64,000 nt of DNA, taken from Acanthacorydalis orientalis (taxonomy: Eukaryota > Arthropoda > Insecta > Megaloptera > Corydalidae). The notes below the pieces were generated by a model. The model saw only the letters and a program-made list of their open reading frames with translations, did no database searches and was not told where the DNA came from. The position numbers and the translations under genes were made by a program. Shown in pieces: positions 11,528 through 22,114 of the stretch. Within the stretch, counting starts at the first letter, position 1. Each line of letters opens with the position of its first letter. The stretch covers positions 19,119,922-19,183,921 of the forward strand of contig CM068319.1 of assembly GCA_034766995.1 (NCBI GenBank), given 5' to 3'.

Positions 11528-12559
11528 CATGGTTTTGTTTTTGAGCGAATCTATATTGCAGTACATGCCTGATGCTGCTGGTTTATTTAAAATATGTAAA
11601 ACGTATCGACTCTTTTTGAATTCGATATTTTTGTATTAATATTATAAGTGGGATTCTTTACCTTATATCAAACATACTCGTGCCTTACATTGAGAAAGAA
11701 TATCTTAATTTTAATTAATATATTATAAAGACAATATAATATTGTCGTTAAAAAAGAAAATATATATTAATAATTAAATATCATTTTTTTCTAATTAGAT
11801 CGAATAACAAATCGAATATATGTGTAGCAATTTTTTCGATTATTTTATTTATTTGTAATTGGTTTTAAGTTCGCTTTAAGTGCTGTCCAAAAACGGTAAT
11901 ATTTATTATATTGTTTTTCTATTATGGACACTTAATCATAATTTATTAGAAGTATTCAAAATTTTTATTAATGAATTAATGTAGTAATTTAAAAAGTTAA
12001 TCAATGTTCTCTCATGTATGTATTTATGTTTATTGGTATTTGTATTTTAGCTCATATCTGGTTTTAATATTTTTATTGGCATTTTTTATATTTATAGTGA
12101 AACTTTTTTGATTTTAAAAACAGTGAAAAGTATATAGTTTTTAATATACTTCAGTAATTATATTTGAATAATTAATACGATGGATGTTTTTCCCGCAAGA
12201 TTTAATTAGAAAATGTAATTACAGTTTCTAGTTATATATATTATTCAGTGAATTTAAATATAAAAAAATATATTCTATTTTAAAATATAAAAAAATATTG
12301 ATTGCATATATAAATAATATACGTTATTTTGGTGTCAAGCATAATACAGATTGCTTGATTTCAAAGCAATGTTATTCAGATTTTTGCATTGTTTGAAAAA
12401 ATCCGGTTAATTTTAAATGGAATATAATTGATAGAAACAAAGCATTCATTGGGTCAGCCTGAGTTTATCGAAGTATAACGATAAAAGGGTTTAGGTGCAA
12501 ATAAATGGCCTTTTTAGTATGGAATTTTAGAAAATCCGATTTTCAATTTATTAAAGCGA

Positions 12560-12560
<1 letters not shown>

Positions 12561-12590
<30 letters not shown>
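12561..12590. repeat. (TA)n microsatellite
   Basis: Pure TA with one AA step near the end. Confidence 0.9.
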
Positions 12591-13136
12591 GTATACTATT
12601 AATATATACAGTTATATGAGATGAAATAAAAATTTATATTTAAAAAATGTTAAACATGTTTATAAAAGAACCATTAGTAATGAATAAAAACCTTTTTACT
12701 ATTTAGATATTATCCGATATTTTAAATGCAACTAAATTATTATGAGAATTGAAAAAAATCTTTTTTAATTAATCAATGTAATTGTATTGAATTTAAAGTA
12801 TTGAAATATCTATGTTTTTCACTGTACAGGTAGCTAATAGATTTCATTTCATTATCTGTAACATAATTCCCATATCAGTTTTCTTTTTATTGAAAATTAA
12901 TAAAGACATACAATAATAAGTTCAAAACATAATAAGGAACGACAGTAAGACGAATAGTTACTCGTTATTAAAATAAGAAATAATAATAACAAGTACTTGT
13001 TCATGAATAGGAAGAATATTTTTCTGAAAGAAGTAGTTTGTGACTTTCCAAAAAATTAATTCTTCATGTCAATGTATGATGTTTAATATCAATGTATTAT
13101 CAGTTTTAGAAAATGTTACAAAATATAAATGCAGAG

Positions 13137-13138
<2 letters not shown>

Positions 13139-13191
<53 letters not shown>
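13139..13191. repeat. (TA)n microsatellite
   Basis: 53 bases of pure TA, then CATGTGTGCGTG. Confidence 0.95.
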
Positions 13192-13194
<3 letters not shown>

Positions 13195-13519
13195 GTGTGC
13201 GTGTTAAATAAAAGGATATAGATTTACATTCAATTATAAAAGCATTTAGGTATACGTTTGAATAGAGCTATGTAAATAGATGTCATGCAATTCTTTCATT
13301 AAATCTCATAGACTTTTAACTATAAATATAAAGACTTTAGGTTGAAAGTTAATTGAAACATATGTAAATTTTTCGTTACATGATTTGCGCTAAGATTGAG
13401 TTTTAACAATGTTACATTACATTTTCAGTTTTATTATTATGTCATATAATGCATGATACATCAAAATGTATGATTATAAAGAGACGATAATGAATTAATA
13501 AATTCTTTATAGTCTTACG

Positions 13520-13543
13520 TATATATATATATATATATATATA
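13520..13543. repeat. (TA)n microsatellite
   Basis: 24 bases of pure TA. Confidence 0.9.
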
Positions 13544-13766
13544 CCTTTACTCATTTTTTTGATTTTTATATGTGTATACTCTATTGAGATATATTTGTAC
13601 TGCTAAAATAGTTAAACAGCATTAATAAAACCGATTTATAAAAATAGACAGAAATTATATATGCTTTCTTTAATTATAATTTTAGACAGTGAATATATTT
13701 AGATTTTAATATTATATGATAACGTCCTTATTCACACTACCTTTCCAATACGATTAAATAGCCGAT

Positions 13767-13979
13767 AAGTAGAATTTCATGCTGCTGACTCATCCACCAT
13801 ATAAGCTAGATTTTGTACAATCTGATTATTACCTGTTCAGATCACTAAATGAGACCTTGTGGGATCGTCAATTCGTGTACGATGACGAGTTAAAGTCGAC
13901 GATGCAGGCCTTGCAAAAACTATTATTCGCAAATGGTGTTCGAGACACACATTACGTACGATTAAATGCACAGAACTAG
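13767..13979 (+). pseudogene. Fragment of a second mariner-type transposase (C-terminal part)
   Basis: The 66-codon open stretch from 13,779 contains HPPYKLDFVQSDYYLFRSL, which matches the mariner HPPYSPDL...SDYHLFRSL block holding the third catalytic Asp (Asp16 here). A charged helical tail follows (DDELKSTMQALQKLLF) as in mariner C-termini. It differs from the relic at 4.3 kb, which reads TDYHFF at this place, so it belongs to another lineage. Neither the first two Asp residues nor terminal repeats are recognisable nearby. It is a 5'-truncated, decayed remnant. Confidence 0.7.
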
Positions 13980-14371
13980 AACTTCACAGACGGTACACAT
14001 AAAAGCTACATGTGTAACGATTTTGTGCTATCGCTATTTGCAATGTGTTTTCATTTTAACAAATTATATTAATAGTTGTTTAATTTCACTGTATAAAATA
14101 TGTTCATAGAGTATTGATCAGTAAACGATATAGATATTTCAAATATTATGTATGGTTTTAATATGTTTTACATATCATTTATGATCAAATATCAAGTAAT
14201 AGGATCGTTGTTAATTATACTGTTATCTTTCATACATACATTATGTAAATGAATAAGTTAATAAGATTAACAATATATGCTTTCATATAGTCCTTCTTTA
14301 CACAACTACTTTTGTCTTGTAAATGTAAATTATTATTTATATATTAATAAATAAAAAAAAATTGAATAAAA

Positions 14372-14372
<1 letters not shown>

Positions 14373-14405
<33 letters not shown>
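14373..14405. repeat. (TA)n microsatellite
   Basis: 33 bases of pure TA. Confidence 0.95.
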
Positions 14406-14408
<3 letters not shown>

Positions 14409-14530
14409 CGTATATCACAAATATTGAAAAAATATAAAGAATTCATAAATAACTGTATACACAATTCTGCAAATTCAAAATTTGTAAAATGTCATTTTTC
14501 GTTTAATTTCTGTTTTCATAAAAAATTAAA

Positions 14531-14544
14531 ACATACATAAATAC

Positions 14545-14577
<33 letters not shown>

Positions 14578-14588
14578 CACGTGTATAT
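14531..14588. repeat. (ACAT)n(AT)n microsatellite
   Basis: Tetranucleotide ACAT units pass into pure AT, then ACACGTGTATATA. Confidence 0.95.
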
Positions 14589-14936
14589 AATAATTCCACC
14601 GACTCGAGCAACAGGAAAATCATCTGTTCATGATCTCTGATTTGTACCAGCTTTCATTTGCTGACGAAAACTTTTTGAATAATAGAACAAATGATGGAAC
14701 GTGTATATACGGGTATAATTTTGAAACAGCGAATAAGATTTTCCAAGTGTGCAGTAGAATAAAGGGATATTAATGACTTTTTTTTAATTACGTCAAGTTA
14801 ATTGATGTAAGTTACTTTGCGAGAAAAGTAAATTCGACAGGAATAAATGGATTAAGGAATGTATAGTTATCAGAAATTTTATAAAATGCGTCAAAATGAA
14901 ATATTCATTTCTTTTAATTTGTCCAATGTGTAGGTA

Positions 14937-14937
<1 letters not shown>

Positions 14938-14986
<49 letters not shown>
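14938..14986. repeat. (TA)n microsatellite
   Basis: About 49 bases of pure TA. Confidence 0.95.
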
Positions 14987-14989
<3 letters not shown>

Positions 14990-15125
14990 CATATCATTTA
15001 TTTTTTAAATTAATGAATTATAGACTAAGTGAAAGTAATCAATTGATTTAGTTACTGGTTGATTTATATATCATAAAGTGGAAATGAAGAATTATTACTT
15101 ATGTAATCTTTTATTAAATAAATAA

Positions 15126-15190
15126 CTTGCACTGTTCAAAAAACGTTTAAAGAGCTTAACTGTAGTATCTTTAAAGTGTTGAACAGTAAG
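15126..15190. repeat. Hairpin of about 65 nt
   Basis: CTT, ACTGTTCAA (15,131-15,139) and TTTAAAGA pair with TCTTTAAA, TTGAACAGT (15,179-15,187) and AAG. Internal bulges and a loop of about 14 bases (GCTTAACTGTAG region) give a pre-miRNA-like shape. Confidence 0.5.
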
Positions 15191-15855
15191 TAGTAATTAA
15201 AAAATCCAAAAATGAGCTGGGCTATTGCATTTATAGCAATCTGTTTGTGTATATGCTTATATAACGGTTTAGACGATTTTAATGAAATATTGCTCATTTG
15301 GATGTGATGATGGTGTCAAGTTGACTATTGTATACTATTATTTTAAAGAAAAGTATTGAATATTAATTTTAACATAAAAATAAGTAACAGAGAAGTTTCT
15401 GCTGCATGATTCAGACTTTAAAAAATTCAATCTAATTTATTTTTGTTAAGATTTCATATATTTCTTTACTAGTAGACTAGTTATATGTTTTCATAATTTT
15501 CATTTAAATGTTGGCGTGTCTATTTTACGATTTAGGTTCTTACACGAGGGATTATATTTATTAAACGAATAATTAGTTTAGTTTCATAATTTTTATTAAA
15601 CATTAATGAAAAATGTGTCTGTACAAATAATATTTGTATTTCTTAAATACATTTATGCTTTTTATAAAACAGTTTAGTTTAAATACGAGAAATCAAATTC
15701 AAGAATAAACACCTCATAAATATATATTTTAACCTATAAAGATTTTTTATCTGTTAACTTTTTACTTGTAACAAGTAACTGTCAAAGTCATCTTCATCCT
15801 TCATCGAAATAACAAACAACTAGTAAACGTTCACTACCCACATCGTTGTTTTTAT

Positions 15856-15942
15856 GACTCAACTACGTCGTGGTCAAAATCCTAAATGTTTTAACCTTTA
15901 TATATAAAAAGGGAACGAATTTAGAGGTCACGACGTCGAGTC
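15856..15942. repeat. Inverted GACTC...CGTCGTG / CACGACG...GAGTC pair around the TATA-like box
   Basis: GACTCAACTACGTCGTG (15,856-15,872) is matched in inverted orientation by CACGACGTCGAGTC (15,929-15,942), with a 3-base length difference in the middle. The two arms flank the TATA-like box, as paired binding sites or cruciform arms would. Confidence 0.45.
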
Positions 15943-16088
15943 AACGACATTGCACTAGTTGTACAAGTAGACGAGTTTGATCAATCATTGTCTCATATTG
16001 TCAAGTGTTTTTGTTGTGACTTCATGGTAGCTCTCTGTGTTTGGACGATTAAACAGCGATCTCTTCTTAGTCAAACGACTACAGTAGG
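15895..16088 (+). promoter_or_regulatory. Candidate TATA promoter and short first exon
   Basis: A TATA-like box (TATATAAAAAGGG, 15,901-15,913) sits in a CpG-elevated patch (15,780-16,100). Around 30 to 40 bases downstream lies the CpG-rich GGTCACGACGTCGAG region where transcription would start, then an AGACG (15,969-15,973) resembling a downstream promoter element. A strong donor TAGG|GTAAGA follows at 16,088/16,089, giving a possible first exon of about 150 bases without a meaningful ORF. The pieces are in the right order and spacing, but TATA-like strings are common in this DNA. Confidence 0.35.
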
Positions 16089-16094
16089 GTAAGA
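16085..16094 (+). other. Strong candidate 5' splice site
   Basis: TAGG|GTAAGA matches the donor consensus at all intronic positions that matter most (GTAAG). It ends the CpG-elevated patch that follows the TATA-like box. Confidence 0.4.
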
Positions 16095-16623
16095 TTAGAA
16101 CGAAAATGCAATATATGAGTGAATGGGTTTAGTGGTTTCACAGCACAAGTATAAATGCATGTATTTCAAAAAAAGTAAATATATAGAAATTTAAATAAAT
16201 TTCAACTTATTTAAAGTTACATATCAACTTCTTAAATTATTTTAATGAAAATAAAGCTATTTTAATTATATTTTTTTCTACTGCCAAGAATACAAATTTT
16301 GAAAGAATAAATATCTCAAAGTTTCAATTATAGTTAAAGTTTACATTGTTTATAATTTTTATAATTTGTCACTAATATTTATTTTATAAAAGTTTATTTA
16401 AATACATTCTATCTTAATTGCTAATTTAAGAATTAAGTATGAATTTAGATGAAACATTTGGTCTATAAATATACTTCTCTACTTTTATTTGTTTTGCGAC
16501 TTTGTCTTTCAGTAATAATAATTACTGTAAATGACTCCATTTAAAAATCTCTAAAACATATTTAAAATGGAATGCTGTTATATTTTAAAATGATGTATAT
16601 GTTTTGAAATAATTTTATTTGAA

Positions 16624-16641
16624 GTATATATACATACATAC

Positions 16642-16711
<70 letters not shown>
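16624..16711. repeat. (TA)n microsatellite with CATA interruptions
   Basis: A CATACATACAT segment and one CATA break near the 5' end, then a long pure TA block. Confidence 0.95.
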
Positions 16712-16712
<1 letters not shown>

Positions 16713-17429
16713 GTGTAAAGAGAAAATCTATTCATAAATACATACTTACAAAGAAATGTGTACAATATCAGAAAACATTTCTGTTTTATAAACACTTTTT
16801 CATAGATTATATTTTTGGCAATGATTCCGTACATACAGTTTATATTTTTTGTATTTTTTTTAAATGGAAGAAACAAACGGATTATTAAAAGGGCATATTT
16901 TATATGTGAAATAATTTCAAACATGAAATTATACTTTTGTACAAACAAATACGTTTAAAAATATTACATGTATATTAGAGGCTGATGTATAGATTATAAG
17001 ATAATTATTATGAAAAATATGTTTTTATTAATATGATTTATAAAAAATAAAAAATGTAAGAGACATGTTCCAAAGCAGGTATACAAAATAAGTAATTAAA
17101 TTCGATATTATTTTAGTAAGAAATTATTAAAAATATGACCTTTTATGTTTCAACATCCAATTTCCTCTGTTCCATTCTATAACGAGATGTCATTTAATAT
17201 TAAAATATAAAAAAATATTCAAAATAAACGAAAATATCTTTACAGTCTTATTGTTTTCTATCGAAATTTGTGGCATTGTATTTCTTTTAAAAATCTTTAC
17301 TGGCTTCCTAACAAGAAAAAAAAAACAATACGTAAACGGTTCGTTGGAAAATGCTATTATAAAATCAACACATCTTTTTCACCTCTATATTTCATCATCT
17401 TAACATGCTCTGTTTGCTTTTGATACACT

Positions 17430-17760
17430 GTAAACTCATATATTGTTGGGGCGAAAAAAATAAAGGCAAGAACTAGTAGACGTACACATCTTTACTAGTT
17501 GTATCTCAATCGAAGTATAACTTTGTTTCGTACTACTTCATCCTCAGTTATTTGGATGGTACATTATGTATAGGCAAGTGGTTGGTTGTGGATGTTACAA
17601 AAAAAGTGGACGGAGATTCCGCAGACGTAACTCTTATATGATCGATTTCTATTCTTACATTGCTACTCGTTAGTAGCTGAAATGAGTTGAAGTATTTCTA
17701 TTAACACTCAGGTCCCGTCACATCAACTTTAGTGAGTGGAAATTGGGAAAACTGTTAAAA
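17430..17760. other. GC-elevated patch of unknown function
   Basis: Contains AACTAGTA/TACTAGTT (17,471-17,500, 14-base loop) and GGACGGAGATTCCGCAGACG near 17,610. No coding frame or known repeat recognised. Confidence 0.25.
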
Positions 17761-17998
17761 TCAAGCACTCGAAGAAAAGTTTGTGCTTGCCATATGTATA
17801 ACTTTATATTTGAGATATTAATAGACACGCTTTGCAGTGGTTCTTCTCATATTCATCGGAATACATTTAAATAATTTATTTTAGCATGTTTCAACGACTG
17901 AAATCCCTCGAAATATTCTATATATGTATGTGTATGTTAGGATGTTGTAGTTATTTTAATGAACACTATCTGCTTTATGTACATCCATATATACATAA

Positions 17999-18001
<3 letters not shown>

Positions 18002-18038
<37 letters not shown>
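18002..18038. repeat. (TA)n microsatellite
   Basis: One G interruption near the 3' end. Confidence 0.95.
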
Positions 18039-19484
18039 AATCAGGAATAAATGTGTACGAATGTATAATTTTCTAATTCAAATAAATTGTTTAATTTCTG
18101 AATAATTAGTTTTACTCGTTAGAGGCAAGTGTTTATCTATTTTAATTATGTTGGATTATACAGAATAAAATTGTATGGTATAAACTTTTACTCTTGTGTA
18201 TGCTATAAATAAATAAAGATAATAAGTAAAGCTTTTAAATAAATTAAGAATAAAGTGGTTTTTAAATAAATTCATGGTAATTGATAAAAATTGATGCATA
18301 TATATTTTTACAAATGTACTTGAATGAGTTAACTATTTTTTGTTGGCATATACATAATAATTTTGTCAATTAGCTACTTTTTTTCTTACGGAAATTAACC
18401 TATTATAATTTATTAAAATATATAAAAAATATATTTAATTAATATTTTTATCATAAAAGTTCAATAATACTTTGCAATCTAGGAAGAAATTAAATATATC
18501 TGTTTTATAATATTCTAAAATATATATTAACGTACACTTATTTCAGACACATTCAAATAAAAAAAACAATTATAGAACAATCATTAAAATAATTATTCAT
18601 TACTTCAAACGTAATTATATTTCAGATTAAAAATGTTTCTTGTAAATTCGTATTCTAGGATAAAATTATTTTGAAGGGGTTCCAAATAACAGTTTCCATT
18701 AACTGTGCTATTAAAGTAGATTGGTCCGACAGTTTCAAGATAGGATACCGTACTGAACATTTTCGAGAATGTAAAGGTGTCTCCGGTATTTTAAGATTTT
18801 CCATATGCATATAATCTATATTTTAGCGTACATGTTTAATATGGAGAATGTAAATTTAAGTAGAGTACTTGTTTTGAATGAAAGGTAATTAATTATCATT
18901 GAAATGATTTTGAATATGAAAATATATATTATCAAACAGTATTATTTCTGATAAATGAACTGTTGAGAAAAACTATTTTTTTACTCTGTTATTATTAATA
19001 TCAATTTACTAAAAATGAAGTGTTTTAGATAAAAAATATTAATAAAGACGATTTTATTTAAAATGAGCAAATAAAATACATTTCAAATTGTACTATAAAA
19101 TAAAAGTATATTAAAAAATATTAGTTTTGTAAAATTTAATGTATTGTACATAATAAGTGAGCAATTCAAACTTTAAGTATATTAATAACTAAGTTATGTA
19201 AATCTATTAAATAATTTTATATTATGGTTTTTAGTTCTGTTATTTTTTTGATTTAATAATTGAGTACGAATTCCTTTTGTGACCGTAATCTCATTAACTG
19301 TACAGGCGATTACTTTCTAGAGTTATGTAGCAATAAAACATTTCTATGTTTTTTTCGATTCTCGAATTTTAGCAGTTGTAAAATATTCAGACATAAATGT
19401 TAAATAGTTTGGATTATTATGTCCCTTATAGTCAGAAATATTTTTAAATAAGAATGCGACATGAATGTTTCTTAAGGAAACGTA

Positions 19485-19510
19485 GTATTAAATTTGAGTA
19501 TTAAATTTGA
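19485..19510 (+). repeat. Exact 13-bp tandem duplication
   Basis: GTATTAAATTTGA twice head to tail. Confidence 0.85.
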
Positions 19511-19904
19511 AATTGATTTCGCAGACTTGTGATAATTTTTTAAGTACTGTACTTTTTTGGGACATATTTTATCATACATTTTGAAATAGCGACTATTTAT
19601 CATTGAGGTCAATATTTCTTGTATATGAAATTCGATTACAAAAGAACCGCAACAACAATAAATAACACAAAACACGTAAAAATATGTACATCGATCACAC
19701 TTCAGGTGCTATCAAAGTATAACGTTACATTTATCTGCACATGATCAAAACGTGTAACAAGCAGACGCGTTCAACGAAAAAAAGTATATTTGTAACGATA
19801 CGATTAACGAACGAACACCGTCACATCCACAAAACCATGAATTCAAACACTATACATAATCGTATTCCTGCGCATCCAGCATCCCGTTCCTGCTGAACGC
19901 AGGA

Positions 19905-19980
19905 AGGAAAAGCAGACAAGCAGGCAAGCAGACCGGCTGCCAAGCAAGCGGGCGAATGAGCGAGTAAGCAAGCGACAAGG
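19905..19980. repeat. Degenerate AAGC-rich short tandem repeat
   Basis: The stretch repeats AAGCAGAC / AAGCAGGC / AAGCAAGCG-like units with interruptions. It is an imperfect, GC-containing repeat at the upstream edge of the CpG island, unlike the (TA)n arrays elsewhere. Confidence 0.5.
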
Positions 19981-20020
19981 GTGTTGGTTCACTCACGCTT
20001 GTGTTGCATGTGTGGCGCTC

Positions 20021-20046
20021 TCACGAAATCGACGGCGATTTCGTGA
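20021..20046. repeat. Perfect 11-bp inverted repeat with 4-base loop
   Basis: TCACGAAATCG, loop ACGG, CGATTTCGTGA. It lies directly upstream of the two initiator-like TCAGT motifs. It could be a dimeric protein-binding site, or an RNA stem if transcription starts upstream. Confidence 0.7.
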
Positions 20047-20480
20047 AGTCAGTGTCAGTGAGCAGGCAGCGCTCGTCGCAGCCGAACACCGAACTAAAAC
20101 AGTTCCTGCCACATCTGCGTATGAAACGTGCGTGTGTGCGTCGGCGGTATGTGTTCGTGTCTCTGTCGGATGCATACCACACTCATATGCTTTAACGCGC
20201 GTTCGGCAAAGACGGACAGTACGTATATACATATACATATAGGTATTGTTCTCGGTGGTGTTCAAGGCGAAACTGCGATCATTTCTTTAGCTCGTTTCGT
20301 TGTCCGAGAGTTGTTCCTGCCGCAGCAGGAATTGCGTCACTCGTGCCGGTCTTGTTTCGACTGATCGGCATCTGCTCCTGCATACTGTTATACGGATATT
20401 CTTGTTGTGAGGATACATTGTGTACTGTTTTGTCGATCGAGACACGTGTTTAGTGTTACGAATATATATATGTATATATA

Positions 20481-20511
20481 TTTTTTTTCTTTTGCTTCTC
20501 TTACACTTCAG
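20481..20511 (+). other. Strong candidate 3' splice site
   Basis: An almost pure pyrimidine tract (T-run, then TTTGCTTCTCTTACACTTCAG) ends at AG 20,510-20,511. Paired with the donor at 20,716 it would define a 204-base T/G-rich non-coding exon (20,512-20,715). Its intron could start at a donor such as ATAG|GTATTG at 20,243, or further upstream. Confidence 0.4.
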
Positions 20512-20712
20512 CTGTGCGTTCTTCGCGTTTGGATTTGTGATTGATGGATTTAGTGGTTTGAAAGTTGTGTGTGTCCTTTGATTGATTTGTGATATTTATA
20601 GATACCGGTGATATTGGTTTCCTTCGTTGGTGATTGTTGCGATTTATTAATAATTTATTCGACTTGTTTCTGAATTGTTTGTGAGTGTGTAAAAGTTTTG
20701 ATGTTTACTATT

Positions 20713-20721
20713 CAGGTAAAT
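20713..20721 (+). other. Candidate 5' splice site closing the leader exon
   Basis: CAG|GTAAAT at 20,713-20,721 is a near-consensus donor exactly where T/G-rich exon-like sequence gives way to typical AT-rich background. The next clear coding exon on this strand is about 33 kb downstream. Confidence 0.45.
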
Positions 20722-20917
20722 CAGTTAAAGTGATTAGTAATTTTCAGGTTACAGATTTTAACTGAAAATAAAAGTTTTGTTAATTAAAAGCTCTAAAAAT
20801 ATTTAAACTGAAAATCTTAATAAAAGTTAGTTTGTGTTAATGTAAATAAAAATTTAATAGCTGTAAGAAACGGAAATTCATGAATTAAATTGATTTATTT
20901 AAAAGTCCACACTTAAG

Positions 20918-20919
<2 letters not shown>

Positions 20920-20974
<55 letters not shown>
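20920..20974. repeat. (TA)n microsatellite
   Basis: 55 bases of pure TA, about 200 bp after the leader-exon donor. Confidence 0.95.
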
Positions 20975-20976
<2 letters not shown>

Positions 20977-21320
20977 AGTAAATTAAATACTAATAAATAC
21001 TATTCAATAAAATCTCCTTTAAAATATTGTAAGTTAATAATTTTTTCGATTATTATAAAATACGTTTAGCGAGTTAAAAAACATTTGTAGACAAAATATG
21101 ACACAGGAGTGTCTTAAAGTTTTCAGGAAAATTAAAGAATTTTTTTTTTATAATTTTTCTTCTATTATCTGTCAGTTGGTTTTTAAAAAAATTCTCAATA
21201 AATTAGCAAGAAAAATATTATTATAATTATTTTAAGATTAAATACAATAAAATTATTTCGAGTTAATGAAATATTAGTATTTTCTATTCAAATAAAATGT
21301 ATAAGAATTAAATGTTTTTT

Positions 21321-21322
21321 AC

Positions 21323-21361
<39 letters not shown>

Positions 21362-21364
21362 ATG

Positions 21365-21401
<37 letters not shown>

Positions 21402-21402
21402 A
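21321..21402. repeat. (TA)n(TG)n microsatellite
   Basis: Three TA blocks with two TG breaks, ending in nine TG units. Confidence 0.95.
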
Positions 21403-21506
21403 TTAATTTGATTATTCCAAATGGAATTAATGTAGGTTTTAGTTAGATTGTTTTTTTAACAAATAAAAACTATATTTTCTCGAGTGGATTTTAATGATTT
21501 GTCATT

Positions 21507-21508
<2 letters not shown>

Positions 21509-21548
<40 letters not shown>
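21509..21548. repeat. (TA)n microsatellite
   Basis: About 40 bases of pure TA. Confidence 0.95.
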
Positions 21549-21556
<8 letters not shown>

Positions 21557-21890
21557 ATATGAGCATAATTGTTTAAAGTAAATGATATTTTTTATAAAAA
21601 TAACATTATTTGAATTTCATAACTACTATGTATTTATTTCAACGTTGTTTTCACTTTTTTAATACAAAAGATTTTTATTTCAACTGAACGGCTTTTCAGA
21701 GATACTTTTAATCCATTTGAAATATACGAAAGGCGTATTTGGACATTTGACGCAGTATTAGAAAGGCAACATGTTGTATTTTTGATATAGATAAAAGGAA
21801 TTGTATAGAGTTTGTGGCATTTATGTCGTGTGATGTGTGTGTCAATTATATTCAGAAGGGTTTTTTGTCAAGTAGTTTGACATACATACT

Positions 21891-21891
<1 letters not shown>

Positions 21892-21938
<47 letters not shown>
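21892..21938. repeat. (TA)n microsatellite
   Basis: Preceded by CATACATACTTACA. Confidence 0.95.
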
Positions 21939-21941
<3 letters not shown>

Positions 21942-22039
21942 GGATTTATAAATTGAAACGTATAATGTTCTGAAATGATGTCAATGTTTACTTCTTCTAG
22001 ATTTTAAAATATTTCTCTTAGAGTTTAAAATATTATATG

Positions 22040-22041
<2 letters not shown>

Positions 22042-22087
<46 letters not shown>

Positions 22088-22114
22088 TGTGTGTGTATGC
22101 GTGTGTGTGTGTAT
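22042..22114. repeat. (TA)n(TG)n microsatellite
   Basis: TA block, then GATGTGTGTGTATGCGTGTGTGTGTGTA-type sequence on the 3' side. Confidence 0.95.

Larger units (their letters stand above)
11530..13766. other. AT-rich stretch, no gene seen
   Basis: Holds three (TA)n arrays and small chance palindromes (for example TTTATCG/CGATAAA at 12,464-12,485). Confidence 0.6.
13980..15125. other. AT-rich stretch downstream of the mariner fragment
   Basis: No terminal inverted repeat matching the fragment at 13.8 kb was found here; (TA)n and (ACAT)n arrays only. Confidence 0.6.
16095..19689. other. AT-rich stretch, candidate intronic DNA
   Basis: No coding frame outside the microsatellites. If the 15.9-kb exon is real, this would be the start of its intron. 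Confidence 0.4.
19865..20331. promoter_or_regulatory. Cluster of TTCCTGC / GCAGGAA motifs
   Basis: TTCCTGC occurs at 19,865-19,871, 19,887-19,893, 20,103-20,109 and 20,314-20,320; its complement GCAGGAA is at 19,899-19,905 and 20,325-20,331. Two of the pairs form small perfect hairpins with 5- and 4-base loops. GGAA is the core bound by Ets-family factors, so these could be Ets-type sites; that assignment is inference. Confidence 0.45.
19690..20715 (+). promoter_or_regulatory. CpG-rich island: candidate promoter plus leader exon
   Basis: This is the largest island of near-balanced base composition outside the coding exon, with many CpGs (clearest at 19,860-20,450). Two insect-type initiator pentamers TCAGT occur at 20,049-20,053 and 20,055-20,059. 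Several perfect inverted repeats and six TTCCTGC/GCAGGAA motifs lie within it. The 3' part becomes T/G-rich, as untranslated leaders often are, and ends at a good donor, CAG|GTAAAT, at 20,715/20,716. Short AUG frames exist: 13 codons from 20,008 and 24 codons from 20,121 to 20,195, which would act as upstream ORFs if transcribed. No long coding frame with family resemblance is present. A promoter with a non-coding first exon of a plus-strand gene is the best reading; an enhancer island is the alternative. Confidence 0.5.

Noticed and set aside
19993..20364. Overlapping 64- to 90-codon frames on both strands in the CpG island
   Set aside because: They overlap in several frames, mostly use non-ATG starts, run into TA sequence and have no family resemblance; they follow from higher GC content lowering stop frequency.
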